Shown here: positions 18,603 through 27,927 of the stretch, one piece after another
Position numbering within the stretch: the first letter of the stretch is position 1
Layout of the letters: every line of letters begins with the position of its first letter
Position numbers and translations under genes: made by a program
The notes under the pieces: model-generated
Told to the model about the DNA's origin: nothing
What the model saw: only the letters and a program-made list of their open reading frames with translations
Database searches by the model: none
Source of the DNA: Actinomycetota bacterium
GTDB taxonomy: Bacteria > Actinomycetota > Acidimicrobiia > Acidimicrobiales > CADCSY01
Reading direction: 5' to 3'
NCBI GenBank assembly: GCA_019347915.1
Contig: JAHWKL010000005.1
Location: forward strand, 1 to 45,166
Length of the DNA stretch: 45,166 nt

Positions 18603-18803
18603 ATGACCACGTACTCCGTGCCCGGCATCAGTTGTGACCACTGCAAGCGCGCCATCGAGGGCGAGGTCGGCCAGGTCGAGGGCGTCGACCGCGTGGAGGT
18701 CGACGTGGCGGCCAAGACGGTGGAGGTCGCCGGCGAGGCGTCCGACGCCGCCGTGCGGGCCGCCATCGACGAGGCCGGCTACGAGGTCGCCGGCGTCAGC
18801 TGA
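18603..18803 (+). CDS. Heavy-metal-associated (CopZ-like) domain protein
   Basis: A 66-residue single HMA domain with the ferredoxin-like beta-alpha-beta-beta-alpha-beta pattern. The metal site is ISCDHCKRAI with Cys11 and Cys14 (CxxC), and the C-terminal end has the usual IDEAGYEVAGV. Proteins of this kind carry Cu(I), sometimes Zn or Cd, to P-type ATPases or repressors in the cytosol. No copper ATPase or CsoR gene is nearby, so the metal and partner are unknown. It has its own leaderless-type promoter and ends in a convergent junction with the CDGSH gene, separated by a long hairpin. Confidence 0.88.
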   Translation: MTTYSVPGISCDHCKRAIEGEVGQVEGVDRVEVDVAAKTVEVAGEASDAAVRAAIDEAGYEVAGVS

Positions 18804-18814
18804 CGCCGACCCTC

Positions 18815-18866
18815 CGTTCTGGCCCCAGCAGCGGGACGTTTTCCCGGCGTTTCTGGGGCCAGAACG
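18815..18866. repeat. Convergent-junction hairpin, GTTCTGG/CCAGAAC family (copy 2)
   Basis: CGTTCTGGCCCCAG (18815-18828) pairs perfectly over 14 bases with CTGGGGCCAGAACG (18853-18866); the loop is 24 bases. It lies 11 bases after one stop codon and three bases before the other. It has the same core as copies 1 and 3. Confidence 0.8.
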
Positions 18867-18869
18867 CGG

Positions 18870-19109
18870 TCACAACGCCTGCTGACGGGCGCAGGTGCCG
18901 TCAAAGCCGCCACGATGGGCCCCGTCGCAGAAGGGCTTGTCGGCCGAGCGGCCGCACCGGCACAGGACGAGGTCGTCGCCCCGGATCTCGAACGGCCGGC
19001 CCTCGTGGTCGACCAGGGTGACCGGCCCGGTGACCTTCAGCGGCCCGTTGGCCCGGACCTTGATGGTGACCTGGCTCACGCCGGCCTGGCCCACACCGGG
19101 GTGGCTCAT
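18870..19109 (-). CDS. CDGSH-type iron-sulfur protein
   Basis: A 79-residue protein with one CDGSH domain. The full motif is CRCGRSADKPFCDGAH (C-x-C-x2-S-x3-P-x-C-D-G-x-H), where three Cys and one His hold a [2Fe-2S] cluster. Residues 12-48 form the preceding beta region (VTIKVRANGPLKVTGPVTLV). Such proteins act in redox or iron-sulfur handling; the exact role in bacteria is unclear. The ATG overlaps the HelD-like stop as ATGA, so it is probably the second gene of an operon and translationally coupled. Confidence 0.9.
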   Translation of the reverse strand: MSHPGVGQAGVSQVTIKVRANGPLKVTGPVTLVDHEGRPFEIRGDDLVLCRCGRSADKPFCDGAHRGGFDGTCARQQAL

Positions 19110-21187
19110 GCCGGGGACGGTCGGCGCTCGACGAGCACCTCGGGCAGCGGCTCGGAGTGGACCACGGTGAGCCGGCGGGTGGCACGGGTCAAGGCGACGT
19201 AGAGCGAGCGCAGGCCCTGGGGCTCCTCGGCGACGATGCGGGCCGGTTCGACCACGAGCACGGAGTCGAGCTCGAGCCCCTTGACCAGGCGCACGGCGAG
19301 CACGCTGACCTGGACGTCGAGGCGCTCGCCACCGGACCGACCGTGGTCCTCGCCGGCGGCGTCGAGGGCGGCGCTCACGTGATCGACCAGTGAGTCGGGG
19401 ACCACGACGGCCATGTTGCCCTCACCCACGGCGACGCGTTCGGCGCCGACCAGCGCCGCCACCTCGGCACCCAGCCGTCCGGGGGCGGCCCGGACCACCT
19501 GCGGCGGGTCGCCGCCCTCCCGCACCGACCGGGACGAGTGCAGCCCGGGCACGGCCGCCGGCAACACGCGCTCGGCCAGGGACAGCACCGCCGCCGGCGT
19601 GCGGTAGGCGATGGTGAGCTCGTGCACCCGCGGGGCCCGGCGGCCCGGAAGGTGGTCGAGCACGTCGTTCCACCCGCCCGGCGCCCACGAACCCGTGGCC
19701 TGGGCGATGTCGCCGACCACGGTCATGGATCCGCCCAGTGACCGCCGGGACAGCATCCGCAGCGCCATGGGCGAGAGGTCCTGGGCCTCGTCCACCACCA
19801 GGTGGCCGTAGGACCGGGGCTCCTCGTCCCCCTTCCCCGGGCGGGGGCCGAGCAGGGCCCGGGCCTCGTCGAGGAGCGGCACGTCGGCATCGGTCCACTC
19901 CCGCCGGTCGAACGGCTCGCCACGCGGCCGCTCGAGGGACGCCTGCTCCCCGGCGTCGAGCGTGCTCCCGGCCGCCAGGCGGATGAGGGCACGGGAGCCG
20001 AACAGGTCGTGCAGCAGCTCGTCCGGTGTCAGCTGCGGCCACATCCACTCCAGGACGGTGCGGATCTCGTCGTGGCGACGGAGGCGCTCCCGCACGAGGG
20101 CCGGCTCGACCTCCTCGCGGGCGCTGCGGGCCAGCGCCTCCCACAGGCCCTGCTCGACCAGCCGGCGCCCGGCGTTGTGTGTGCGGGCCCGGCGGCGGGC
20201 GGCGGCGACGATGCGCCGGCTGGTCTCCACGTCGCACCGCAGTGACATCAGGCCGAAGCCCACCACCAGGTCGCGGCGCAGCGGTCGCTGGCGGTCACGC
20301 ACGGCCTTGGCCAGCACGGTCACCATGCGCACGTCGCCCTTGACCCGGGCGGCGGCGGGGCCCTCCCGGCGGTCGCCGACCGCCTCGGGGACCAGGTCGG
20401 CGGGCACGGCCAGCTCCACGCCGGCCTCGCCGAGCGAGGGCAGGACCCGTTCGACGTAGCGCAGGAACACGCGGTTGGGCCCGACCACCAGCACCCCTTG
20501 GTCCTCCAGCGGGAAGCGGTGGGTGTAGAGCAGGTAGGCGGCCCGGTGCAGGGCCACGACGGTCTTGCCCGTCCCCGGGCCACCCTGGACCACGACCACG
20601 CCGCCGAGCTCGGAACGGATGATCTCGTCCTGCTCGGCCTGGATGGTGCCGACGATGTCGCCGAGACGCCCGGAACGGGGCTGGGCCAGGTTGGCGAGGA
20701 GCACCTCCCTGCCGGCGAGGCCGGCGCCGGCGCCGGCGTCCCCACGCTCGCCGGCGCCGAACACCTCGTCCTCCACGGCCAGGAGGCGACGCCCCCGGGT
20801 GGCGAAGTGGCGCCGGCGGGCCAGGCCCATGGGGTGGCGGCCGGTCGCCCGGTAGAAGGGCTCGGCGATCGGCGCCCGCCAGTCGACCACCACCGGCTCC
20901 TGGTGCTCGTCGGCGACGGCGACCCGGCCGATGTAGAACCGCTCCGGCGTGCCCTCGGGGTCGATGCGGCCGAACACGAGGGCGGCGTCGCCCACGTCGA
21001 GTTGGGCCAGGCGGTTGCGGATCGTCCCCTCGACGACCTCACCCTCCACCCGGGTCTGGTGAGTGCCGCCCCGGCCCACGGTGGTGAGGCTCCGGAGCCG
21101 GAGCACCCGGCGGCGCGCCTCGTCCAGGCACCGGTGGGCCCAGTCGAGGTAGGCCTGCTCGTACTCGAGTTCGGAAGACCCGGCCAT
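19106..21187 (-). CDS. HelD/HelR-like UvrD-type ATPase that acts on RNA polymerase
   Basis: A 693-residue superfamily-1 helicase-like protein. Motifs: Walker A VVVQGGPGTGKTVVALHRAA, Walker B HLVVDEAQDLSPMALRML, TVVGDIAQATG, TIAYRTPAAVL and the C-terminal SLYVALTRATRRLTVVHSE. The N-terminal ~180 residues are a coiled-coil arm (LEYEQAYLDWAHRCLDEARR) followed by FYIGRVAVADEHQEPVVVDW and APIAEPFYRATGRHP. This layout is characteristic of the HelD/HelR class, which removes stalled RNA polymerase and, in some actinobacteria, gives rifampicin tolerance. The assignment to that class is from the N-terminal pattern. The ATG at 21187 is the first good start; a TAGCAT at 21226-21231 could be its promoter. 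Confidence 0.9.
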   Translation of the reverse strand: MAGSSELEYEQAYLDWAHRCLDEARRRVLRLRSLTTVGRGGTHQTRVEGEVVEGTIRNRLAQLDVGDAALVFGRIDPEGTPERFYIGRVAVADEHQEPVVVDWRAPIAEPFYRATGRHPMGLARRRHFATRGRRLLAVEDEVFGAGERGDAGAGAGLAGREVLLANLAQPRSGRLGDIVGTIQAEQDEIIRSELGGVVVVQGGPGTGKTVVALHRAAYLLYTHRFPLEDQGVLVVGPNRVFLRYVERVLPSLGEAGVELAVPADLVPEAVGDRREGPAAARVKGDVRMVTVLAKAVRDRQRPLRRDLVVGFGLMSLRCDVETSRRIVAAARRRARTHNAGRRLVEQGLWEALARSAREEVEPALVRERLRRHDEIRTVLEWMWPQLTPDELLHDLFGSRALIRLAAGSTLDAGEQASLERPRGEPFDRREWTDADVPLLDEARALLGPRPGKGDEEPRSYGHLVVDEAQDLSPMALRMLSRRSLGGSMTVVGDIAQATGSWAPGGWNDVLDHLPGRRAPRVHELTIAYRTPAAVLSLAERVLPAAVPGLHSSRSVREGGDPPQVVRAAPGRLGAEVAALVGAERVAVGEGNMAVVVPDSLVDHVSAALDAAGEDHGRSGGERLDVQVSVLAVRLVKGLELDSVLVVEPARIVAEEPQGLRSLYVALTRATRRLTVVHSEPLPEVLVERRPSPA

Positions 21188-21284
21188 GGCCCTCGTCGGC
21201 TCGTCGAATGGGGACCGGCCATGCTACGGCGCCGTGGGCGTGGCCGGCACCGGGGTGACGCCCCCACGGAGCGACCGGCGCTCG

Positions 21285-21290
21285 TACCCT
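21285..21290 (+). promoter_or_regulatory. Leaderless-type -10 box of the patatin-like gene
   Basis: TACCCT (TANNNT) lies 7 bases before the GTG at 21298. Confidence 0.45.
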
Positions 21291-21297
21291 CGGGCCG

Positions 21298-22254
21298 GTG
21301 GGAGGGATCGGCCTGGTGCTGGGTGGCGGAGGGCTGGTGGGCCACGCCTGGCACCTGGGGGTGGGTGCCGCACTGTCCGACGCCACCGGGTGGGACGCCC
21401 GGCGGGCGGCCGTGGTGGTGGGGACCTCGGCGGGAGCGGTGGCCGGCGCCGAGCTGCGCGCCGGGTTCCATCCCGTCGACCTCCTGCGCCCTGGCGTGGG
21501 GGCCGCGCCGCTCGACACGCCCCGGCCCGTCGTCGGGCCGGTCTCCCGCCGCCCGGCGTGCCTCTCGCTGGCCGTCCGGGCGCTGGCGCCGTGGCGGCTG
21601 CGCCCCGGACTGGTGGCGGCGGGCCTGCTTCCCCCCGGCCGCCGCGACCCCGCCATCATCCGCGATGCGGTCGCCGGCCTGTCCGGCCGGCGATGGCCCG
21701 AGGAGCCTCTGTGGGTGTGCGCCGTCCGGCTGCACGACGGCCGGCGGGTGGTGTTCGGGCGCGATCCGGGAGCTGAGGTCGACGTGGGGACCGCCGTCGC
21801 CGCGTCGTGCGCCATGGCCGGGTTCTTCACCCCGGTCCGGGTCGGCGGGCACGACCACGTCGACGGCGGGGCCTACTCCGCCACCAACGCCGACGTCCTG
21901 GCCGGTGCCGGCCTGGACCTGGTGGTGGTGTCGGCGCCGCTGTCCCTGCGCACGGGTGCCGGCCCTCGCCGGGCGCGGCGCCGGCTCCCCGGCCCGGCCC
22001 GGGCCCAGCGCCTGGCCCACGGCGCCCGGCTGCGGCGCGAGGTGCAGGCGCTGCGCCGGCAGGGGACGCCCGTGCTCGTGCTCGAGCCCGAGCCCGAGGA
22101 CCTCGCCGTGATGGGAGGCATCGCCGCGTCGATGGACTTCGACCGCCGGGCGGCGGTGGCCGAGCAGGCGCGGGGTGGGGTGCTGCGGCGACTGCAGCGA
22201 CCGGACCTGGAGGCGGCGCGGTCGGCGTTGGCGGCGGCGGCCCAGCGCGGGTGA
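21298..22254 (+). CDS. Patatin-like phospholipase
   Basis: A 318-residue serine lipase of the patatin/NTE type. The oxyanion glycine run is [16 protein letters not shown], the nucleophile elbow is VGTSAGA with Ser44, and the dyad Asp is Asp189 in [13 protein letters not shown]. No signal peptide or membrane segment is seen, so it is probably cytosolic or peripheral. The substrate (phospholipid, lysophospholipid or other ester) is not known. The GTG start sits 7 bases after a TANNNT box. The gene ends 35 bases before hemE, which has its own promoter, so co-regulation with heme synthesis is not implied. Confidence 0.9.
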   Translation: MGGIGLVLGGGGLVGHAWHLGVGAALSDATGWDARRAAVVVGTSAGAVAGAELRAGFHPVDLLRPGVGAAPLDTPRPVVGPVSRRPACLSLAVRALAPWRLRPGLVAAGLLPPGRRDPAIIRDAVAGLSGRRWPEEPLWVCAVRLHDGRRVVFGRDPGAEVDVGTAVAASCAMAGFFTPVRVGGHDHVDGGAYSATNADVLAGAGLDLVVVSAPLSLRTGAGPRRARRRLPGPARAQRLAHGARLRREVQALRRQGTPVLVLEPEPEDLAVMGGIAASMDFDRRAAVAEQARGGVLRRLQRPDLEAARSALAAAAQRG

Positions 22255-22276
22255 GAGCCCGGGCACGGCTCGCCGG

Positions 22277-22282
22277 TACGGT
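22277..22282 (+). promoter_or_regulatory. Leaderless-type -10 box of hemE
   Basis: TACGGT (TANNNT) lies 7 bases before the GTG at 22290. It decides that start over the in-frame GTG at 22281. Confidence 0.5.
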
Positions 22283-22289
22283 GGCCGAG

Positions 22290-23393
22290 GTGTCCGACGC
22301 CCTCCCTGCCGCACCGCCCTCGCCGGCGCCGGTCCTGCTCGACGCCTGCCGGGGCCGGCCCACGTCGACGGTGCCGGTGTGGTTCATGCGCCAGGCCGGG
22401 CGCTCGCTGCCCGAGTACCGGGAGCTGCGGGCCCGGTACGGGTTCTCCGAGATCGTGCGCCAGCCGGAGCTGGCCGCCGAGGTGACCCTGCAACCGGTGC
22501 GCCGGCTGGGCGTCGACGCCGCCATCTTGTTCAGCGACATCGTCACTCCGCTGGAGGCGGTGCTGTCGGGCATCGCCATCTCCCCCGACCGCGGACCGGT
22601 CGTCGACCAGCCGTTCCGCTCCGCCGCCGACCTCGACCGCCTCCGGCCCCTCGAGCCGGCGACCGACCTGCCCTACGTGGCCGAGACCATCCGCCTGGTG
22701 CGCCGGGAGCTGCCGGCCGGCGTGGCCCTCATCGGCTTCGCCGGCGCCCCCTTCACGCTGGCCAGCTACCTGGTCGAAGGGGGCAAGTCCAACGACTACC
22801 GCCGCACCAAGGCCCTGATGTACGGCGAGCCGGCGCTGTGGGCCCGCCTGGTCGAGCGCCTGGCCGACATCACCCTGGCCGCCCTCGACGCCCAGGTCGC
22901 CGCCGGCGCCCAAGCCGTCCAGCTGTTCGACTCGTGGGCCGGGGCCCTGTCCGAGGCCGACTACCGCCGCTACGCGCAGCCGGCGTCGGCGCGGGTGCTC
23001 CACGGTCTCGCCGGCCACGGGGTGCCCCGCATCCACTTCGCGGTGGGGGCGGGCCACCTCCTGGAGGCCGTGGGCGAGGCGGGGGCCGACGTGGTGGGCG
23101 TCGACTGGCGGACACCGCTCGACGCCGCCCGCCGGCGCCTGGGGGCGCTGGCGGTGCAGGGGAACCTCGACCCCACCGCCCTGTTCGCTCCGCCCGAGGC
23201 GCTCGACGCCAAGGTGCGGGAGGTGCTGGCCGCCAACGGCGGGCGGCCGGGCCACGTGTTCAACCTGGGCTGGGGCGTGCTGCCCGACACCGACCCGGAA
23301 GCCCTGCGGCGGGTGGTCGAGCTGGTCCACGCCGAGGGCGCCGGCGCCGGCGCCGGCAGGAGCTCGGCCGGGCCGGCGGCGGGACCCGGGTGA
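22290..23393 (+). CDS. hemE: Uroporphyrinogen decarboxylase (HemE)
   Basis: HemE removes four acetate carboxyls from uroporphyrinogen III to give coproporphyrinogen III. The 367-residue protein has both family signatures: [20 protein letters not shown] near the N-terminus and [17 protein letters not shown] in the middle. [11 protein letters not shown] carries the catalytic Asp region, and [11 protein letters not shown] and [15 protein letters not shown] are also present. The last ~20 residues are a Gly/Ala tail encoded by GCCGGC repeats (23338-23357) that is not part of the fold. It is the first gene of hemE-hemH-hemY and has a leaderless-type promoter. It overlaps hemH by GTGA. Confidence 0.96.
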   Translation: MSDALPAAPPSPAPVLLDACRGRPTSTVPVWFMRQAGRSLPEYRELRARYGFSEIVRQPELAAEVTLQPVRRLGVDAAILFSDIVTPLEAVLSGIAISPDRGPVVDQPFRSAADLDRLRPLEPATDLPYVAETIRLVRRELPAGVALIGFAGAPFTLASYLVEGGKSNDYRRTKALMYGEPALWARLVERLADITLAALDAQVAAGAQAVQLFDSWAGALSEADYRRYAQPASARVLHGLAGHGVPRIHFAVGAGHLLEAVGEAGADVVGVDWRTPLDAARRRLGALAVQGNLDPTALFAPPEALDAKVREVLAANGGRPGHVFNLGWGVLPDTDPEALRRVVELVHAEGAGAGAGRSSAGPAAGPG

Positions 23394-24313
23394 GCGACGC
23401 CGGCCCCGTGGGCGTGGTGGTCATGGCCTACGGGACGCCGCGTCGCCCCGAGGACGTCGACGCCTACTACACCCACGTCCGGCGGGGTCGGCCGCCGTCG
23501 GCCGAGCTGCTGGACGACCTCGCCCGCCGTTACGCCGCCATCGGCGGGGGGTCGCCGCTGGCCCGGCTCACCGAGGCCCAGGCGGCGGCGGTGGCCGGCG
23601 CCCTCGAGGTGCGGGCCCCGGGGCGCTTCCGGGTGGAGGTGGGCTACAAGCACGCCCCGCCGTTCGTGGAGGACGCCGTCGAGCGCCTGCTCGCCGCCGG
23701 CGCCGGCCGCCTGGTCGGGCTGGTGCTCGCCCCCCACTACAGCGCCGCCTCGGTGGGCGAGTACCTGGGCCGGCTGCGGGCCCGGGCCGGCGAGCTGGGA
23801 GGCGGCGCCCCGGTGGCCGCCGTCGAGGGCTGGCACCTCGAGCCCACCTACCTCGCCTTCCTGGCCCACCAGGTCCGCCGGGGACTGGAGGGCCTGCCCG
23901 CCGCCACCACGGTGCTGTTCACCGCCCACTCGCTGCCCCGGCGGGTGGTCGCCGCCGGCGACGGCTACGCCGACCGGGTGCGGGAGACGGCGGCGGCGGT
24001 GGCCGCCGAGGTGGGGCTGGCGCGCTGGGCCGTCGCCTGGCAGAGCGCCGGCCGCACCCCCGAGCCGTGGCTCGGGCCCGACCTGCTGACCGTGCTCGCC
24101 GACCTGGCCGGCACGGGCGGGGTCGAGGGCGTGCTCGTGTGCCCGTGCGGGTTCGTCTCCGACCACTTGGAGGTGCTCTACGACCTCGACATCGAGGCCC
24201 GGGCCCGGGCCGACGAGCTGGGGCTGGCGTTCGCCCGCACGGCCGTGCCCAACGACGACACCCGCGTGCTGGGCGCCCTGGCCGACCGGCTGGTGGCCCT
24301 GGCCGGCGACTGA
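23390..24313 (+). CDS. hemH: Ferrochelatase (HemH/CpfC)
   Basis: A 307-residue ferrochelatase. The insertion residues are the His in [10 protein letters not shown] and the Glu in [13 protein letters not shown]. Other family blocks are [58 protein letters not shown] and VCPCGFVSD. In Gram-positive-type bacteria this enzyme inserts Fe2+ into coproporphyrin III before ChdC makes heme. That step order is established knowledge of the clade, applied here by inference. ChdC is not in the window. The GTG start overlaps hemE by GTGA, and hemY follows after 17 bases. Confidence 0.95.
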   Translation: MSDAGPVGVVVMAYGTPRRPEDVDAYYTHVRRGRPPSAELLDDLARRYAAIGGGSPLARLTEAQAAAVAGALEVRAPGRFRVEVGYKHAPPFVEDAVERLLAAGAGRLVGLVLAPHYSAASVGEYLGRLRARAGELGGGAPVAAVEGWHLEPTYLAFLAHQVRRGLEGLPAATTVLFTAHSLPRRVVAAGDGYADRVRETAAAVAAEVGLARWAVAWQSAGRTPEPWLGPDLLTVLADLAGTGGVEGVLVCPCGFVSDHLEVLYDLDIEARARADELGLAFARTAVPNDDTRVLGALADRLVALAGD

Positions 24314-24330
24314 CTCCCGGCGACAGCGAG

Positions 24331-25725
24331 GTGGCGCCGGCGAGGGTTGTAGTGGTGGGCGGGGGGATCGCCGGCCTGGCCGCCGCCCACGAGCTGGCGG
24401 GTGAGCCCGGCGTGAGGGTCGTGCTGTGCGAGGCCGGCGAGCGGCTGGGCGGAAAGATCCGCACCGAGGCCTTCGCCGGGGTCGACCTCGACCTCGGGCC
24501 CGACGCCTTCCTGGCCCGCCGGCCGGAGGCGCTCACGCTGTGCCGGGAGCTGGGGATCGAGGACGAGCTGGTGGCGCCGGCGGCGACCAGCGCCTCGGTG
24601 TGGGTGGGCCGGCGGCTGCGCCGGTTCCCTCCCGGCGTGGTCCTCGGCGTCCCCACCCGGCTCGGCCCACTGGCCCGGTCCCGCGTGTTGTCGCCCGCCG
24701 GCCTGGCCCGGGCCGCCGTCGAGCCCCTGCTTCCGGGCCGGGCGCTGTCGGGCGACGCCGCCCTGGGGACGGTGGTCCGGCGCCGGCTCGGCGCCGAGGC
24801 CCACCGGCGCCTGGTCGACCCGCTGGTGGGCGGCATCAACGCCGGCCCCACCGACCGCTTGAGCATGGAGGTGTGCGCCCCCCCGCTGGCTGCCGCCGCC
24901 CGCCGCTCGCCCAGCCTGGTGCGGGGGGCGCGGGAGGTGACCGCCGGCGCCGGCGCCGGCGACGGCCCCCTGTTCCTCACCGTGCCCGGGGGCCTGGGCC
25001 GGCTGGTCGAGGCCCTGGCCCGCCGGCTGGACGGCGCCGGCGTCGAGGTGCGCACCGGTGAGCCGGTGCGGGCGCTGCAGCCCGCCGGGGACGGCTCCTA
25101 CCTGGTGGCCGGCGCCTCGGGCCCCGTCGTGGCCGACGCCGTGGTGGTGGCGCTTCCCGCCCCCGCCGCCAGCCGGTTGCTGGCGCCCCACGCTCCCGGC
25201 GCCGGCGCCACGCTCACCGCCATCGAGCACGCCTCGGTCACCCTGGTCGCCCTGGCCTACCCGAGCGCCGCCGTGCCCCGGGCCCTCGACGGGAGCGGCT
25301 TCGTGGTCGCCGCCGGCCAGGGGCGGCTCATGACCGCCTGCTCGTGGGCCTCCAGCAAGTGGGCCCACCTGGACCGGCCCGGGCAGGTGCTCCTGCGGGT
25401 GTCGGCCGGGCGGGCGGGCGACGAGCGGGCCTCGGCCCTCGACGACGACGCCGTGGTCGCCCGCCTGCGCCTGGAGCTGGGCGAGGCCCTGGGCGTCACC
25501 GGCCCACCGGCCGAGGTGCGGGTCGCCCGCTGGCCCGGCGCCTTCCCCCAGTACGCGCCCGGCCACCTCGCCCGCATGGCCACCGCCGAGGAGGAGCTGG
25601 CCCGCCGCCTCCCCGGCGTCACCCTGGCCGGCGCCCTCCTCGCCGGCGTCGGACTCCCCGCCTGCATCGGCTCGGGACGGGCGGCCGCCCGTCGAGCGCT
25701 GGAGGCGGCGGTCCCCCCTGCCTGA
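24331..25725 (+). CDS. hemY: Coproporphyrinogen/protoporphyrinogen oxidase (HemY/CgoX)
   Basis: A 464-residue FAD enzyme of the HemG/HemY class that oxidises a porphyrinogen to a porphyrin. The N-terminal dinucleotide fold is VVVVGGGIAGLAAAHELAG, followed by EAGERLGGKIRTEAFAG and a family block DLGPDAFLARRPEAL. The middle has VDPLVGGINAGPTDRLSME and TVPGGLGRLVEALARRL. The C-terminal FAD contact is GVGLPACIGSGRAAAR. The order hemE-hemH-hemY matches the Bacillus-type operon, which suggests coproporphyrinogen III as the natural substrate. The GTG at 24331 is the start just before the FAD fold. It ends in a convergent junction with the nitrate reductase gene and a copy of the hairpin family. Confidence 0.94.
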   Translation: MAPARVVVVGGGIAGLAAAHELAGEPGVRVVLCEAGERLGGKIRTEAFAGVDLDLGPDAFLARRPEALTLCRELGIEDELVAPAATSASVWVGRRLRRFPPGVVLGVPTRLGPLARSRVLSPAGLARAAVEPLLPGRALSGDAALGTVVRRRLGAEAHRRLVDPLVGGINAGPTDRLSMEVCAPPLAAAARRSPSLVRGAREVTAGAGAGDGPLFLTVPGGLGRLVEALARRLDGAGVEVRTGEPVRALQPAGDGSYLVAGASGPVVADAVVVALPAPAASRLLAPHAPGAGATLTAIEHASVTLVALAYPSAAVPRALDGSGFVVAAGQGRLMTACSWASSKWAHLDRPGQVLLRVSAGRAGDERASALDDDAVVARLRLELGEALGVTGPPAEVRVARWPGAFPQYAPGHLARMATAEEELARRLPGVTLAGALLAGVGLPACIGSGRAAARRALEAAVPPA

Positions 25726-25737
25726 CGCCCCTCCTAC

Positions 25738-25793
25738 GCCGTTCTGGCAGCAAGAACGGTGCGAAAAGCGCCCATTCGTGGGGCCAGAACGGC
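25738..25793. repeat. Convergent-junction hairpin, GTTCTGG/CCAGAAC family (copy 3)
   Basis: GCCGTTCTGGC (25738-25748) pairs perfectly with GCCAGAACGGC (25783-25793); the loop is 34 bases. The start of this copy, GTTCTGGCAGCAAGAACGG, is nearly the same as copy 1 (one base differs), so the two share descent and not just a stem. Confidence 0.8.
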
Positions 25794-25812
25794 TGGGAGG
25801 GTCGGCCGTCAC

Positions 25813-27927
25813 CTACTCCCAGTGCCGGCGGGGGCGGATGGCGACGGCGCAGTGCTTGTAGGACGGCTGGCGGGAGGAGGGGTCGAAGCTGGGGAAGGTC
25901 AGGGCGTTGACCTGGGGGTCGTGCATGGGCGCGAAGAGCTGCCCGGGGCGCACGGTGGGGGTGACCACCGCCCGGGCCTGCATCGACCCCCGCGCCGAAG
26001 TGACCACCACCTCCTGGCCGGCCACCACCCCGAAGCGGTCGGCGTCGGCCGGGCTGATCTCCACGTAGGGCCCGGCCGGGTGCAGCGTGCGCAGCACCGC
26101 CGACTTGGCCGTGCGGGTCTCGGTGTGCCACTGGCTGGAGCTGCCCCGGCCGGTCAGCAGGACCAGGGGGTAGCGCCGGCTGGTCGCCTCCCGCACCGGC
26201 CGGGGGTCGCCGAAGCAGAACCGGGCCCGCCCGTCGGGATGGAAGAAGCGCCCGTCCTCGAACAGGCGGCGCTCCTCGCCGAACCGGGCCACCGATCCCT
26301 CCGGGAAGGGCCACTGGATGCCCCCCACCTCGTCGAGCATCCGGTAGCCGTCGATGCCGGTGACGTCGCACGGCCGCCCGGCCGAGAGCCGGCGCAGGAC
26401 GGCGAAGACGGCCTCGGGCGACGACCACTCGTCGAACAGGCGCCCGCACCCCCACGCCTCGGCCACCAGCTTGAAGATGGCGAAGTCGGCCAGGGCCAGC
26501 CCGGGCGCCCGGGCCACCCGCTTGACCAGGCCGAGCCGGCGCTCGGAGTTGACGAACGTCCCCTCCTTCTCACCCCAGCCGCCGGCGGGCAGGACCAAGT
26601 CGGCGCGCTGGGCGGTCTCGGTGGTGGTGTAGAGGTCCTGGACCACGAGCATGTCCAGGCGCCCCAGCAGGTCGTGCAGCTCCGAGGAGTTGATCCACGA
26701 GTGGGCCGAGTTGGTGGCCACGACCCACAGGCCCCGGATGTCGCCGGAGGCGATGCCCTCGACGATCTGGTCATAGGCCCAGCTGGGCCGGTCGGGGACG
26801 AGGCCGGGGTCGATGCCCAACAACGCCGCCACCTCGGCACGGTCCCCCTCGTCGGCGAAGTCGCGACCGGCGAAGAGGCTGGTGGTGTTGGAGAACAGCC
26901 GCGAGCCCATGGCGTTGCACTGGCCGGTGATGGAGTTGGCGCCGGTGCCGGGCCGCCCGACGTTGCCGGTGAGCAGGGCCAGGTTGATGATGGCCTGGGC
27001 CACCAGCACCCCTTCGTGGCTCTGGTTGACGCCCATGGTCCACCAGAACGAGACGCGCCGGCCGCCGGCGATGGTGGCGGCCAGGCGCTCGAGCGCCTCG
27101 GGCGCCACCCCGGTGGCGGCGGTGACCCGCTCGGGCCCGAAGGCGTCGACGTGCGCGGCGAAGGCGTCGAAGCCGGACGTGGAGGCGTCGACGAAGCCCC
27201 GGTCGACCGCCCCCCGCTCGATGAGGAGCCGGGCCAGTCCGTAGAGCAGGGTGAGGTCGGACTTGGGCGCCGGCGCCAGGTGCTGGGTGGCGGCCGCCGC
27301 CGTCTCGGTGGTGCGGGGGTCGATCACCACGATCTCGGGGCGGTGGGGGTTGGCGCACACCCGCTCCCAGAGCACCGGGTGGGCGATGCACAGGTTGGAC
27401 CCGACCAGCACGATGACGTCGGACTGCTCGAGGTCGGCGTAGGTGTAGGGCGGGGCGTCGAAGCCGAAGGCCTGCTTGTAGGCCACCACCGCGGTGGCCA
27501 TGCACTGGCGGGTGTTGCCGTCGCCGTGGACCATCCCCATGCCGAACTTGGCCACCGCCCCGAGCAGGGCCATCTCCTCGGTGGGGATCTGCCCCGTGCT
27601 CAGGAAGGCCACCGAGTCGGGCCCGTGCTCGGCCTGCACCGCCTTGAAGCCGCCGGCGAAGGCGTCCAGCGCCGTCCGCCAGTCGACGGGCGCCAGGTTG
27701 CCCTTGCCGTCGCGCAGCAGCGGCGTGGTCGCCCGGTCGGGCGCCCGCAGGGGGGCGAGCGCCTCCCACCCCTTGGGGCAGGCCATCCCCCGGTTCACCG
27801 GGTACGACTGGTTGGGCGACAGGTCGACGGCCCGGCCGTCCCGGAGGCGGACGTCGAGCGAGCAGCCCACCGAGCAGAAGCCGCACACCATGGCAGTGGC
27901 CTGCCCGCCCCCGAGCGCGGTGTTCAT
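25813..27927 (-). CDS. Molybdenum-bis-MGD nitrate reductase, catalytic subunit (NarB/NasA-like)
   Basis: A 704-residue member of the molybdopterin oxidoreductase family. The N-terminal [4Fe-4S] site uses Cys15, Cys18, Cys22 and Cys50 ([13 protein letters not shown] ... GMACPKGW). The likely molybdenum ligand is Cys142 in [12 protein letters not shown]. The C-terminal MGD-binding domain is seen in [17 protein letters not shown] and [16 protein letters not shown]. There is no twin-arginine signal, so it works in the cytoplasm. It lacks the C-terminal [2Fe-2S] domain of Klebsiella NasA. The next gene upstream in the operon encodes a DmsB/DmsC-like electron-transfer partner, and the two overlap by ATGA. 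With NarK and a nitrite reductase nearby, nitrate is the probable substrate. Another oxyanion cannot be excluded. Confidence 0.88.
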   Translation of the reverse strand: MNTALGGGQATAMVCGFCSVGCSLDVRLRDGRAVDLSPNQSYPVNRGMACPKGWEALAPLRAPDRATTPLLRDGKGNLAPVDWRTALDAFAGGFKAVQAEHGPDSVAFLSTGQIPTEEMALLGAVAKFGMGMVHGDGNTRQCMATAVVAYKQAFGFDAPPYTYADLEQSDVIVLVGSNLCIAHPVLWERVCANPHRPEIVVIDPRTTETAAAATQHLAPAPKSDLTLLYGLARLLIERGAVDRGFVDASTSGFDAFAAHVDAFGPERVTAATGVAPEALERLAATIAGGRRVSFWWTMGVNQSHEGVLVAQAIINLALLTGNVGRPGTGANSITGQCNAMGSRLFSNTTSLFAGRDFADEGDRAEVAALLGIDPGLVPDRPSWAYDQIVEGIASGDIRGLWVVATNSAHSWINSSELHDLLGRLDMLVVQDLYTTTETAQRADLVLPAGGWGEKEGTFVNSERRLGLVKRVARAPGLALADFAIFKLVAEAWGCGRLFDEWSSPEAVFAVLRRLSAGRPCDVTGIDGYRMLDEVGGIQWPFPEGSVARFGEERRLFEDGRFFHPDGRARFCFGDPRPVREATSRRYPLVLLTGRGSSSQWHTETRTAKSAVLRTLHPAGPYVEISPADADRFGVVAGQEVVVTSARGSMQARAVVTPTVRPGQLFAPMHDPQVNALTFPSFDPSSRQPSYKHCAVAIRPRRHWE

